This document shows positions 1 to 8,099 of a stretch of 37,318 nt of DNA, one piece after another. The notes below the pieces were generated by a model. It did not search any database, was not told where the DNA came from, and was given only the letters and a program-made list of their open reading frames with translations. The DNA comes from Oscillibacter sp. (lineage in GTDB: Bacteria > Bacillota > Clostridia > Oscillospirales > Oscillospiraceae): NCBI RefSeq assembly GCF_028693505.1, contig NZ_JAQUVF010000023.1:1-37318 (forward strand), written 5' to 3'. The translations under genes were made by a program, and so were the position numbers. Numbering within the stretch: position 1 is the first letter of the stretch; each line of letters begins with the position of its first letter.

Positions 1-22
1 TGTGCCGCTCAGCAACTTTTTA

Positions 23-51
23 AGGTTACCACACTTTCGTTCGCTTGTCAA
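23..51 (-). promoter_or_regulatory. Strong leftward promoter, second of a tandem pair
   Basis: On the minus strand a perfect TTGACA (46-51) is followed after exactly 17 bases by TAACCT (23-28). An A/T-rich run rich in AAAAAA lies just upstream, like an UP element. It fires out of the left edge of the window, so its target is not visible. The tandem layout and the sequence after it resemble a clostridial rRNA operon leader, which is an inference. Confidence 0.6.
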
Positions 52-116
52 CTGTTTTTTTGAATCTTTTCAAAATCAGTTCCGGCCAACCAGTGTTTCT
101 CGCGGACAGCTTAGTT

Positions 117-145
117 AGAATACCAGACCCCATTCCATTTGTCAA
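117..145 (-). promoter_or_regulatory. Strong leftward promoter, first of a tandem pair
   Basis: On the minus strand TTGACA (140-145) is followed after 17 bases by TATTCT (117-122), with an A/T-rich block upstream. It begins about 48 bases after the putP stop and points the same way, about 94 bases before a second strong promoter. No gene follows before the left edge. The pair looks like P1/P2 of a highly expressed stable-RNA operon. Confidence 0.65.
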
Positions 146-192
146 CCCTTAATTTTGCTTTTTTGAAAAAAGGCGGCCACACATTCTGCTTC

Positions 193-1716
193 TTACATAG
201 CTTTCACTTCGTCAAAGACCCGTTCAATTTCCGCGTCGGGTTTTGCAGTGAGCAGACTCACCGTCACGATTGCGACACACGCTACGATAAACGCGGGCAG
301 CAGCTCATAGATGCCCCACGCGCCGCCCATGGGGGCGATCAGATACTTCCAGACGAATACCATCACGCCGCCGGACACCATGCCCGCCAGTGCGCCCCAT
401 TGATTGGAACGCTTCCAGAACAGGCCGAACAATACGACGGGGCCAAAAGCCGCGCCAAATCCCGCCCACGCAAAGGAGACCACACGGAATACCGAACTGT
501 TGGGGTTGCGCGCCAGGAAAGCGGCCACCAGAGAGATCCCCACCATGACGCTGCGGGCGAGCAGCATGCTCTTCTTTCCCGTGATATTCATTTTAAAAAA
601 CTCAACCGCGAGATTCTGGGAAACGGAGGAAGATGCCGCCAGCAGCTGAGAGTCCGCGGTGGACATGGTAGCCGCCAAAATTCCCGCCAGAATCACGCCC
701 GCCAGCAAAGCGGCAAACATGCCGTGCTCGCTGATGAAGCTGGCAAGGCGAACAATGATGGTCTCCGCATCCGCCAGCTGCTCCAGCGTGCCCGCCTTTG
801 TCATGCCGTTGCCGACGACGCCGATGAAGATGGCCACGCACATGGAAATGACCACCCACGTCGTCGCCACACGGCGGCTGAGGGAAAGCTTCTTCTCCTC
901 ACCGATGGCCATAAAGCGCAACAGAATATGGGGCATTCCAAAATACCCAAGGCCCCAGGCCAGCAGCGAACAAATGGTCAGGAAGCTGTACGGATTGGAC
1001 CCGCCGGTAGCCGGGTCGTGAATGTTCACCATGGACAAATAGCCCGCCAGCGACTGGGCGTTGGTCAAAACCGCATCCATACCGCCGGCCTTGGTGACGC
1101 CAAATCCCAGCACTACAACCAGCGCCACTGTCATAATCATGGATTGGATCAGATCCGTAAAGGACGCCGCCAAAAAGCCGCCCATCACGGTATAGATCAC
1201 AATGACCGCCGCGGAAACCAGCATCGCCGTCACATAATCAATTCCAAATAAGGTATGGAACAGTTTGCCGCAGGCGGAGAAGCCGGAAGCGGTGTACGGC
1301 ACAAAAAACACGATGATAATGACCGCGGCAATGGCAGCGAGCAGGTTCTTTTCGTCGCCCCAGCGCTTGGAAAAGAACTGGGGGACCGTGATCGCGTCCA
1401 GCCGCGTGGAGTAGCGGCGAATCCGCCGGGCCACGATGAGCCAGTTGAGGTAGGTGCCCACCGCCAGACCGATGGCGGTCCAGCCCGCCTCCGCAAGGCC
1501 CGTGACATAGGCCACGCCCGGAAGGCCCATCAGCAGCCAGCTGCTCATGTCGGACGCCTCCGCGCTCATGGCGGTGACGAAAGGTCCCAGCTTTCGTCCG
1601 CCCAGATAAAAATCGTCTACGGAATTGTTCTTTTTTGCAAACCAGATGCCCACACCCAGCATTGCAGCCAGATATACGGCAATGGCCAGCAAAATACAAA
1701 CCTGTGCACTTGTCAT
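193..1716 (-). CDS. putP: Sodium/proline symporter PutP (SSS family)
   Basis: A 507-residue polytopic membrane protein of the solute:sodium symporter family, close to the usual PutP length of about 500. It is expected to import L-proline driven by Na+ across the cytoplasmic membrane. Visible support: the N-terminal hydrophobic helix, then DDFYLGGRKLGP and a serine-rich SAEASDMSSWLLMGLPG stretch (near residues 34-68) typical of PutP, RRIRRYS and ITVPQFF after the third helix, and many later hydrophobic segments. The ATG at 1716 has a good AAGGAGAG site just upstream. It lies downstream of a TetR-type regulator on the same strand, with a large palindrome between them, which suggests control at that site. 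No clear terminator follows; strong promoters begin 48 bases after the stop. Proline specificity is inferred from family resemblance. Confidence 0.92.
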   Translation of the reverse strand: MTSAQVCILLAIAVYLAAMLGVGIWFAKKNNSVDDFYLGGRKLGPFVTAMSAEASDMSSWLLMGLPGVAYVTGLAEAGWTAIGLAVGTYLNWLIVARRIRRYSTRLDAITVPQFFSKRWGDEKNLLAAIAAVIIIVFFVPYTASGFSACGKLFHTLFGIDYVTAMLVSAAVIVIYTVMGGFLAASFTDLIQSMIMTVALVVVLGFGVTKAGGMDAVLTNAQSLAGYLSMVNIHDPATGGSNPYSFLTICSLLAWGLGYFGMPHILLRFMAIGEEKKLSLSRRVATTWVVISMCVAIFIGVVGNGMTKAGTLEQLADAETIIVRLASFISEHGMFAALLAGVILAGILAATMSTADSQLLAASSSVSQNLAVEFFKMNITGKKSMLLARSVMVGISLVAAFLARNPNSSVFRVVSFAWAGFGAAFGPVVLFGLFWKRSNQWGALAGMVSGGVMVFVWKYLIAPMGGAWGIYELLPAFIVACVAIVTVSLLTAKPDAEIERVFDEVKAM

Positions 1717-1777
1717 GATTCTCTCTCCTTTTGCAATTCAATGGGAAGTATCATATCATACTTAAAGGCAGAATGAA

Positions 1778-1821
1778 ATACAGAACAAAGTATAGAATTC
1801 ATTCTATACTTTGTTCTGTAT
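1778..1821. promoter_or_regulatory. Perfect 21-bp palindrome upstream of putP (candidate operator)
   Basis: Arms 1778-1798 and 1801-1821 are exact reverse complements of 21 bases around a 2-base centre. Each arm contains ACAGAACAAAGTATAGAAT or its complement. It sits in the 191-bp gap between the TetR-type regulator and putP, in the putP leader or promoter area. It is A/T-rich without a GC stem or T-run placement typical of a terminator, so an operator is more likely. Binding by the adjacent TetR protein is inference. Confidence 0.6.
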
Positions 1822-1907
1822 AAGTTAAATATTCTTTTTATTTACAGCTGTTTCAGACTGTACGTTTTTTAGAAATCAAATAGGATAAAAAACAAAATAA
1901 AATCATT

Positions 1908-2501
1908 CTACTCCTCACGCGCCTGATAGGTTCTCAAAAACATGGGCGTTACGCTGTCTGTATAGGCAACAAGGGAGTACTCCCCGCCAGATAAGCACCA
2001 GTCGTACAGCAGCGCCCGCTCCCACAGGGCGTAGGCCTTGACGATCTCGTTGACGGTGCGGTCCTTACGCACCTGTCCGCTTCCCTGCCCCTCCGAAATG
2101 ATTTGACGCAGCAGCTTGAAATAGATGCGGTTGTGGTCCAGCAGGTGCTTTTCCCCTTTGGCCAGAAGCTGAGTGGCGAGGAGACGCGCCAACAGGTCGA
2201 TGGAAATTCCCCCGTCAATCATGGCAAAAAGCTCATGGTTGAGGTAGATGAGCTGCTCCATGGCGCTCATGGAGCGGTCCATCTCCTGACGCAGCTGTTC
2301 GTATTTCTCGTCAAAGACATAGGCAAGCGTCCCCAGAAGCGCGTCCTTGCCGTCAAAGTAATGATAGAACGACCCCTTGGAGGTCTCCGACTCAAAAACG
2401 ATATCCTCCACGGTGGTATCTTCGTAGCCCTGCTCGTAAAAGAGCTTCCAAGCTGCGGAAATGATGCGTCCCTTCGTATTTCTGGCGTTCTTTCTCGGCA
2501 T
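1908..2501 (-). CDS. TetR/AcrR family transcriptional regulator
   Basis: A 197-residue DNA-binding regulator. The N-terminal helix-turn-helix is plain: TKGRIISAAWKLFYEQGYEDTTVEDI, then SETSKGSFYHYFDGKDAL, ending near residue 60. The C-terminal part is the variable ligand and dimerisation domain. I chose the ATG at 2501 because GGGAGG lies 7 bases upstream and the family N-terminus begins there; the frame is open further upstream to 2651, but that extension covers the promoter and has no domain. The next gene on the strand is putP, with a 44-bp palindrome between. The ligand is unknown. It may repress putP, itself, or a distant gene. Confidence 0.9.
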   Translation of the reverse strand: MPRKNARNTKGRIISAAWKLFYEQGYEDTTVEDIVFESETSKGSFYHYFDGKDALLGTLAYVFDEKYEQLRQEMDRSMSAMEQLIYLNHELFAMIDGGISIDLLARLLATQLLAKGEKHLLDHNRIYFKLLRQIISEGQGSGQVRKDRTVNEIVKAYALWERALLYDWCLSGGEYSLVAYTDSVTPMFLRTYQAREE

Positions 2502-2531
2502 ATCCGCACCTCCCATTTTTTCTCTGGGCCT

Positions 2532-2560
2532 ATCATACCTATTTAAAATGTACAATGCAA
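2532..2560 (-). promoter_or_regulatory. Promoter for the TetR-family gene
   Basis: Minus strand TTGCAT (2555-2560), 17-base spacer, TATGAT (2532-2537), placed about 30 bases before the chosen ATG at 2501. It would start transcription inside the longer open frame, which supports the shorter start. Confidence 0.55.
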
Positions 2561-2635
2561 GTCCATGCTCCTCCTTCTTTCGCATGATTTGCATGTTTTT
2601 TAGCACCTTCTCCAGTAGCTTTTGATGTTCCGTGC

Positions 2636-2644
2636 TGTTATAAT
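2636..2644 (+). promoter_or_regulatory. Extended -10 promoter for dapF
   Basis: The plus strand reads TG, one base, then a perfect TATAAT (2639-2644), 33 bases before the TTG start of dapF. No good -35 is seen at 17 bases, as is common for extended -10 promoters. It is divergent from the TetR-family gene. Confidence 0.5.
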
Positions 2645-2677
2645 GGTGCAAAAATAAGGTAAGAGGAGGAACGGCTT

Positions 2678-3523
2678 TTGAAATTCTGGAAAATGAACGG
2701 CGCCGGCAACGATTTTATTGTGCTGAACAATCTGGAAGAACACCTGCGCGCGGAGCGTTTTCCGCACATTGCGCAGGTCTTGTGTGAGCGGCATCTTTCC
2801 ATTGGCGCCGACGGGCTGATGGTGGTGGACGCTCCCACCCAGGGCGGCGATTACAAAATGCTGTTTTTCAATTCCGACGGCAGCATGGGCGAGATGTGCG
2901 GCAACGGCGCCCGGTGCATTTGCCGCTACGGTTACGAAACCGGTCTGGCCAAGGACACGCAGACCGTGGAAACCACCGCCGGCATCGTGACGGGACGGCG
3001 CATTGACCGCCGCTTGTATCGCATCCGGCTCAACGACCCCTCATTGATTCGGTTGGACTGCCCGGTGGAGGTGGACGGCGTGCGGTACGCCTGCTCCTAC
3101 GTGGAGCTTGGAAATCCCGGACTTCCCCATGCGGTGATCCCCTATCATGGTCTCAAAGACGCGGATGAAAACGAGCTGCGGGAGCTGGGACGGAAAATTC
3201 GCCGCCACAGTGCCTTTCCGAAGGGCGCCAACGTCAACTTTTATGAAATCGTCGGAGAGGATGCCGTATACGAGCGGACCTTTGAACGGGGCGTGGAGGA
3301 CTTCACCTACGCCTGCGGCACCGGGACCGGGTCTCTGGTGGCCGTTTTGACCTTGCAGGGCAAGGTCAGCGGGCAGGGCGTCCGGGTGGACATGACGGGC
3401 GGGCAGCTGGTGATCGACGCGGTGCGTGAAAATTCGCAGATCACCGATCTTTATCTGGCAGGGCCCACGAACATTGTTTGTAAGGGAGAGGTCACGGATG
3501 AGGACCTTGCTCCTGCAAAATAG
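2678..3523 (+). CDS. dapF: Diaminopimelate epimerase
   Basis: A 281-residue cytoplasmic enzyme that converts LL- to meso-diaminopimelate, the lysine and peptidoglycan precursor. The N-terminal FWKMNGAGNDF signature is present. The two catalytic cysteines are visible: C74 in MCGNGARC and C213 in YACGTGTGS, so it should be active. Length matches the family (270-285). It starts at a TTG with AGAGGAGGA seven bases upstream; the next in-frame ATG lies inside the conserved N-terminus and is too late. It is followed 37 bases later by a symporter gene on the same strand, probably cotranscribed. The other lysine genes in the window (lysC) lie far away, so this is not a full lysine operon. Confidence 0.95.
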   Translation: MKFWKMNGAGNDFIVLNNLEEHLRAERFPHIAQVLCERHLSIGADGLMVVDAPTQGGDYKMLFFNSDGSMGEMCGNGARCICRYGYETGLAKDTQTVETTAGIVTGRRIDRRLYRIRLNDPSLIRLDCPVEVDGVRYACSYVELGNPGLPHAVIPYHGLKDADENELRELGRKIRRHSAFPKGANVNFYEIVGEDAVYERTFERGVEDFTYACGTGTGSLVAVLTLQGKVSGQGVRVDMTGGQLVIDAVRENSQITDLYLAGPTNIVCKGEVTDEDLAPAK

Positions 3524-3560
3524 ATTTGTAAGTGTGTAAAAAACCGAGGAGGAGAAAGTT

Positions 3561-4841
3561 ATGGAGAAGAAATCCGTCGCCAAAAACTATGTGTTTTTGG
3601 CCATCATGCTGGGTTCCATGGTCCTTGGCGCTGTCGTAGGGTGGTTCTTTCCCATTGTAAAGGACGCCGACGGCAACCTCATCAGCGCAGGCGCCACCGT
3701 TTTGAAGCCGCTGGGCTCCGTGTTCATCAACATGATGTTCTGCATCGTGGTGCCCATGGTGTTCGCATCCATTTCCAGCGCCGTCGCCAATATGGAAAGC
3801 CGCAAGCGCGCCGGTAAAATTATGGGCGTCACCGTTGCCACCTTTGTGATCACCGGCGCCATCGCCGCCGTCATCATGTATTTCCTGATGAAGATGTTTC
3901 CCCCTGTATTGATTCCCTGGGCGGAGATTCCCGCGGAGGAGATCGGTGAGCACGCCTCGCTTGCCACCATGATCGTGAACTTCTTCACCGCAGAGGACTT
4001 TGTGGGACTGCTCTCCCGCCGGGCCATGCTGCCCCTGATCGTCTTTTCCCTGCTATTCGGCTTTGCGGTGAACCTCAACGGCGGCAAGGAAACCCTGGTT
4101 GGAAAGTTTCTGGAGGACCTTTCCAATGTGATGCTGCGCTTCGTGAAGATCATCACCTACTATGCCCCCATCGCCTTCTTCGGCTTCTTTGCCGATCTGG
4201 TAGCCACCTATGGCTCTCAAATCGCGGCAAACTACGTCCGGGCGCTGGTGGTCTACTATCCGCTGTGCTTCATCTACATTTTCACGGCCTTCCCCCTGTT
4301 CGCGTGGTTCGGCGGTGGCAAGGGCGCGATCAAGACCATGTTCCAGCACATTGCAAAGCCCGCCGTCGTCTCGCTCGGCACCTGCTCCTCCGTGGCCACC
4401 ATCCCCACCAACATGGAAGAAGCGCAGGCCACCGGTATTTCCAAGGATGTTTCCGACATGGTGCTCCCCCTTGGCGCCACCATGCATATGGATGGGTCCT
4501 GCTTCTCCTGCGTTTTGAAGATTGCCTTCGTGTTCGGCGTGTTCGGAATGGACTTTGGCGGCGCGGATATGCTGATTAAGGTGATTCTGGTGGCGGTGCT
4601 GTCCTCTGTGGGCATGTCCGGTGTTCCCGGCGGCGGCTACATCGGCGAGTACATCATCTGCTCCATCTTCTTCGCGGACCACATGGAGCTGGCCTTCCCC
4701 ATTCTGGTGACCATCGGCAATCTGGTAGATCCCCCGGCGACCATGATCAACTCCGCCGGCGACTATGTGGTCAGCTACATCGTCTCCCGGTTTGTGGACG
4801 GCAAGGACTGGCTGCAAAAGGCAGTCGCCGCCAAGAAATAA
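3561..4841 (+). CDS. Dicarboxylate/amino acid:cation symporter (DAACS family)
   Basis: A 426-residue membrane transporter of the glutamate/aspartate/dicarboxylate:Na+ or H+ symporter family (GltP, DctA, SstT relatives). Family signatures are present: a serine-rich TCSSVATIPTNM loop (hairpin 1), PLGATMHMDGS in transmembrane segment 7, SGVPGGG (hairpin 2), and DPPATMINSAGD in segment 8, the substrate-binding region. The start ATG follows GGAGGAGAAAGTT. It lies 37 bases after dapF and is ended by a strong terminator. Substrate cannot be fixed from sequence. The usual segment-8 arginine that binds a side-chain carboxylate (D..RT..N) reads DPPATMIN here, so a neutral amino acid such as serine or threonine, or an unusual substrate, is possible; the neighbouring serine dehydratase fits that idea loosely. 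Confidence 0.9.
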   Translation: MEKKSVAKNYVFLAIMLGSMVLGAVVGWFFPIVKDADGNLISAGATVLKPLGSVFINMMFCIVVPMVFASISSAVANMESRKRAGKIMGVTVATFVITGAIAAVIMYFLMKMFPPVLIPWAEIPAEEIGEHASLATMIVNFFTAEDFVGLLSRRAMLPLIVFSLLFGFAVNLNGGKETLVGKFLEDLSNVMLRFVKIITYYAPIAFFGFFADLVATYGSQIAANYVRALVVYYPLCFIYIFTAFPLFAWFGGGKGAIKTMFQHIAKPAVVSLGTCSSVATIPTNMEEAQATGISKDVSDMVLPLGATMHMDGSCFSCVLKIAFVFGVFGMDFGGADMLIKVILVAVLSSVGMSGVPGGGYIGEYIICSIFFADHMELAFPILVTIGNLVDPPATMINSAGDYVVSYIVSRFVDGKDWLQKAVAAKK

Positions 4842-4854
4842 CCTGTTTTCGCTC

Positions 4855-4889
4855 AAAAAAGCCCTGCTCCGATGGAGCAGGGCTTTTTT
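4855..4889. terminator. Bidirectional intrinsic terminator between symporter and sdaAA
   Basis: A perfect 16-bp stem (4855-4870 with 4874-4889) around a GAT loop, GC-rich core GCCCTGCTCC, with A-run on one side and T-run on the other. It sits between two convergent genes and can stop transcription from both. Confidence 0.92.
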
Positions 4890-4894
4890 GTTTT

Positions 4895-5773
4895 TCAGGT
4901 CCTTTTTTTCTGCATCTCTTCCTTGACGCTCTGGCCAAACGGCGTGGCGGCAAGACCGCCCAGCGCCGTCTCCCGGAATTCCACCGGCAGCCGGCCGCCC
5001 ACATCTCCCATGCAGTCGATGACCTGATCCACCGGCACCCGGCTGGTGATGCCCGCCAAGGCCATATCCGCGCAGCTGACGGCGTTGACCGCGCCCACCA
5101 CGTTTCGTTTGACGCAGGGCACTTCCACCAGTCCCGCCACGGGATCGCAGATCAGCCCCATCAGGTTTTTCAGTGCCATGGCCACCGCATGGCCGATCTT
5201 TTGCGCGTCTCCGCCCCGCAGCGCCGTCAGCGCTCCTGCCGCCATGGCGGAAGCCGTGCCGATCTCCGCCTGACAGCCGCCGGACGCGCCCGCAATGCAG
5301 GCGCGATAGCTCACCACCGCGCCGATGCCTGCGGAGACATACAGCGCCTTGAGGATTTCCTCCTCATCCGCGCGCCCCGCCTGATAGAGCGGAACCAGCA
5401 CCGCAGGCAGCACGCCGCAGGCGCCGGCGGTAGGCGCCGCCACAATTTTCCGCATGCAGGCGTTGGACTCCCCCACGCACAGCGCCGTGGTAATGACCTC
5501 TTGCAGATATTCCCCGCACAGGGTCTCCCCCTTGGCCGCATAGGCGCGCATTCTCTCTCCGTCGCCGCCCACCAGTCCGCTAAGGGAACGGCGCTGGCCC
5601 TGATACGTCTCCACAGACTCCAGCATCGCCTTCCAGGTTGCCTGCATTTTCTCTTTGGAGGCCTCCGCCGTCACCTGGCGTTCCTCTATGTCCGTGTCCT
5701 GAACCACTTTCCAGAAAGGCTTCTTCTCTCTTTCGATCTTTTCAAAGATCTCTTCCATGGAATCCAGCGCCAT
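4895..5773 (-). CDS. sdaAA: L-serine ammonia-lyase, iron-sulfur dependent, alpha subunit
   Basis: A 292-residue catalytic subunit of the two-part clostridial serine dehydratase, which turns L-serine into pyruvate and ammonia with a [4Fe-4S] cluster. Conserved blocks are visible: APTAGACGVLPAVL (113-126), SGGCQAEIG (164-172, C167), and CDPVAGLVEVPC (209-220), which carries two likely cluster cysteines. Length is normal (about 290). It follows sdaAB with a single base between stop and start, so translation is probably coupled. The ribosome site GGAGGGAGAC overlaps the end of sdaAB. Its 3' end meets the bidirectional terminator at 4855-4889. Confidence 0.95.
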   Translation of the reverse strand: MALDSMEEIFEKIEREKKPFWKVVQDTDIEERQVTAEASKEKMQATWKAMLESVETYQGQRRSLSGLVGGDGERMRAYAAKGETLCGEYLQEVITTALCVGESNACMRKIVAAPTAGACGVLPAVLVPLYQAGRADEEEILKALYVSAGIGAVVSYRACIAGASGGCQAEIGTASAMAAGALTALRGGDAQKIGHAVAMALKNLMGLICDPVAGLVEVPCVKRNVVGAVNAVSCADMALAGITSRVPVDQVIDCMGDVGGRLPVEFRETALGGLAATPFGQSVKEEMQKKRT

Positions 5774-5774
5774 C

Positions 5775-6443
5775 TCAGTCTCCCTCCTTTTCGTAATACG
5801 TAATATCCCGGATATCCTTCAATTCTTTAATCAGTATCCGCACCACAGGGGGGACCCGTTGATCCGTCTCAATGACCATCAGCGCATCGCCGCCCCGGCG
5901 GGAGCGGCAAAGGTTCATATTGGCAATGTTGATCTTGGCGTTGGAAAGCTCCCGCGTGACCTCCGCCACCTCGCCTTCAATGTCCAGATGGCGGATAATC
6001 AGCGTATTGAAGCCGCCCGTGAAGCTCACATCCACGCCGTTGAGCTTGTCCACCCGAATCCGTCCGCCGCCCGTGGAGGCCGCCTGCATCACAAGTTTTC
6101 CGCCGTCGGCATCCTCCACCGTCAATACGGCCGTGTTGGGATGCGCCTCCCGCAGTCTGGCTGTGTAGAAGGAAAAGGACAGTCCCCGCTCCGCCGCCAG
6201 ATCAAAGCTGCGAGGGATATCCAGATTGTCCGGACGCAGCCCCAGCAGTCCCGCCACCAGCGCCCGGTCCGTGCCGTGCCCCTGCCCCGTCTCCGCGAAG
6301 GAGCCGTACAGCCCGATCTCCGCCTTCACCGGCGGCTTGCCAAGCAATGTCCGGGCCATCCGGCCGATCCGCACCGCTCCGGCTGTATGGGAACTGGAAG
6401 GTCCTACCATGACCGGTCCCAAAATATCAAAAATATCCAGCAT
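5775..6443 (-). CDS. sdaAB: L-serine ammonia-lyase, iron-sulfur dependent, beta subunit
   Basis: A 222-residue partner of the alpha subunit. It opens with the beta-domain signature FDILGPVMVGPSSSHTAGAVRIG (residues 4-26; the SSSHTAG core is typical) and ends with an ACT domain (about 148-220: LIIRHLDIEGEVAEVTRELSNAKINIANMN), often a serine-binding or regulatory module. Normal length for the separate subunit. The ATG at 6443 has GGGAGGTG nine to ten bases upstream. It is the first gene of the two-gene sda operon and is divergent from the 8-oxoguanine deaminase gene. Confidence 0.95.
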   Translation of the reverse strand: MLDIFDILGPVMVGPSSSHTAGAVRIGRMARTLLGKPPVKAEIGLYGSFAETGQGHGTDRALVAGLLGLRPDNLDIPRSFDLAAERGLSFSFYTARLREAHPNTAVLTVEDADGGKLVMQAASTGGGRIRVDKLNGVDVSFTGGFNTLIIRHLDIEGEVAEVTRELSNAKINIANMNLCRSRRGGDALMVIETDQRVPPVVRILIKELKDIRDITYYEKEGD

Positions 6444-6483
6444 TGTATACGCACCTCCCGCTTGTTTTGTTCTTCTGTGAAAG

Positions 6484-6512
6484 ACAATATCACATTATTT
6501 TATCTTTCACAA
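6484..6512 (-). promoter_or_regulatory. Promoter of the sdaAB-sdaAA operon
   Basis: Minus strand TTGTGA (6507-6512), 17-base spacer, TATTGT (6484-6489), about 40 bases ahead of the sdaAB start. Match is moderate. It lies back to back with a stronger rightward promoter at 6529-6557. Confidence 0.45.
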
Positions 6513-6528
6513 GCCCTTTTTGCAAAGG

Positions 6529-6557
6529 TTGACCATCTTTCTTTTTTTTCGTATACT
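6529..6557 (+). promoter_or_regulatory. Promoter of the 8-oxoguanine deaminase gene
   Basis: Plus strand TTGACC (6529-6534), 17-base spacer, TATACT (6552-6557). The start codon at 6582 is only 24 bases downstream, so the mRNA leader is short. This fixes the start at 6582 against the much longer upstream open frame. Confidence 0.7.
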
Positions 6558-6581
6558 AGGAGCAGAAAAGGAGGGTTCGCC

Positions 6582-7940
6582 ATGTCCACTCTACTGCTGA
6601 AAAACATTGATACGCTGGTCACCTGCGACGAAGGAGACCGGATTCTCCGCCATGTGGACCTCTACTGTGAGGACGGTTTTATTCGCGCCATCGGCCCCGC
6701 TCTGGCCCGGCAAGCCGACTTGACGCTGGACGCCACGAACCTCTGGTGTTACCCGGGGCTTGTCAACACGCACCACCATCTCTATCAGGTCTTTTCCCGC
6801 AATCTGCCGCAGGTGCAGAATCTGGAGCTGTTCGACTGGCTCACCGCCCTGTATGAAATCTGGAAGGGGCTGGATACGTCCGTGGTGCGTCTTTCCTCCC
6901 TCACCGGCATGGGGGAGCTGCTCAAGCACGGCTGCACCACCTGCTTTGACCACCATTACGTATTTCCGCAGGGCTGCGGAGATTTGATCGGCGCGCAGTT
7001 TGCCGCCGCGGAGGAGCTGGGCATCCGCATGGTGGCCTCCCGGGGCAGCATGGACTTAAGCCGGAAGGACGGCGGTCTGCCGCCGGACAGCGTGGTCCAG
7101 ACCGTGGACGAGATCATGCGGGACTCTGCCCGGGTCATCGAGACCTATCACGACCCCCGCCCCGGGTCCATGCGGCAGGTGGCGCTGGCTCCCTGCTCCC
7201 CGTTTTCCGTCAGTGCGGAGCTTTTGCGTCAAAGCGCCCTGCTCGCCCGGCAATACGGCGTCCGGCTTCACACCCATCTTTGCGAAACGCAGGATGAAGA
7301 GCAGTATATGCTTTCACATCACGGCGTCCGTCCGCTGGAATTCATGGCCTCTCTGGGCTGGACCGGGCCGGACGTGTGGTATGCCCACGGCATCCATTTT
7401 AATGATGAAGAGCTGCGGGAGCTTGCCCGGACCGGGACCGGCGTCGCCCACTGCCCCATCTCCAACATGAAGCTCTCCTCCGGCGTCGCCCGCATCCCGG
7501 AAATGCTGAAGCTGGGCGTCCCCGTGGGGCTGGCGGTGGATGGCTCCGCCTCCAACGACGGCTCGTCTTTGATGGAGGAGCTGCGGGTGTGCTATCTGCT
7601 TCACCGGCTCCACTCCAGCAAGGACGCGCCGTCTGGCTATCAGGTGCTGAAAATGGCCACCCGGGGCAGCGCCCGGCTGCTGGGCCGCAGCGACATCGGT
7701 TCTCTGGCGATCGGCAAGTGCGCGGATTTCTTTTTGGTGGATTCCCGGCGTTTGGAGCTGGTGGGCGGCGCGTGTAGCCCCGCCGACGTGCTGGCCACCG
7801 TGGGACTGCGGGGCAGCGTGGACCATACGGTGGTCAACGGAAAGCTGGTGGTCCGGGACGGAGCGCTTGTCAACGTGGAGGAAGCGCGTGTTGCGGCGCA
7901 GGCCCGGGCATGTTGGAAGACCTACCTCGAAAAAAGCTGA
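6582..7940 (+). CDS. 8-oxoguanine deaminase-type amidohydrolase
   Basis: A 452-residue metal-dependent hydrolase of the amidohydrolase superfamily (cytosine deaminase/AtzB/SsnA-like clade). Metal ligands are visible: NTHHH (62-66), RLHTHLCET, YAHGIHF and the late aspartate in LAVDGSASND. The segment LELFDWLTALYEIWKGLD and HGCTTCFDHHYVFP match 8-oxoguanine deaminases, which hydrolyse 8-oxoguanine (and isocytosine) to urate-like products plus ammonia. The frame is open 825 bases upstream, but AAGGAGGG six to seven bases before 6582 and a good promoter show the true start. It stands alone as a transcription unit, divergent from sdaAB. A general guanine or hydroxyatrazine-type deaminase is the main alternative. 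Confidence 0.85.
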   Translation: MSTLLLKNIDTLVTCDEGDRILRHVDLYCEDGFIRAIGPALARQADLTLDATNLWCYPGLVNTHHHLYQVFSRNLPQVQNLELFDWLTALYEIWKGLDTSVVRLSSLTGMGELLKHGCTTCFDHHYVFPQGCGDLIGAQFAAAEELGIRMVASRGSMDLSRKDGGLPPDSVVQTVDEIMRDSARVIETYHDPRPGSMRQVALAPCSPFSVSAELLRQSALLARQYGVRLHTHLCETQDEEQYMLSHHGVRPLEFMASLGWTGPDVWYAHGIHFNDEELRELARTGTGVAHCPISNMKLSSGVARIPEMLKLGVPVGLAVDGSASNDGSSLMEELRVCYLLHRLHSSKDAPSGYQVLKMATRGSARLLGRSDIGSLAIGKCADFFLVDSRRLELVGGACSPADVLATVGLRGSVDHTVVNGKLVVRDGALVNVEEARVAAQARACWKTYLEKS

Positions 7941-7960
7941 CACGCAAGAAGATGCGCCGT

Positions 7961-7992
7961 CGGCGGACCGCAGCAATGGGTTAGGTCCGCCG
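7961..7992. other. GC-rich hairpin after the deaminase gene
   Basis: Nine-base-pair stem CGGCGGACC (7961-7969) with GGTCCGCCG (7984-7992), 14-base loop, 20 bases after the stop. There is no T-run after it, so it is either a weak terminator or an mRNA 3' stabiliser. Confidence 0.4.
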
Positions 7993-8099
7993 GGACACAC
8001 TGACATCCGTTAGAATTGTCATAAATTGAAACTGTTCCGTTACGCATTCCCCGCTCGCTGCGCTTACAATCAGCGTAAACGATGAAAGAAGGGATCTGC

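Noticed and set aside
5757-6581. Upstream extension of the 8-oxoguanine deaminase frame
   Set aside because: It is antisense to sdaAB and precedes the promoter TTGACC-N17-TATACT and the AAGGAGGG site; the family N-terminus starts at 6582.
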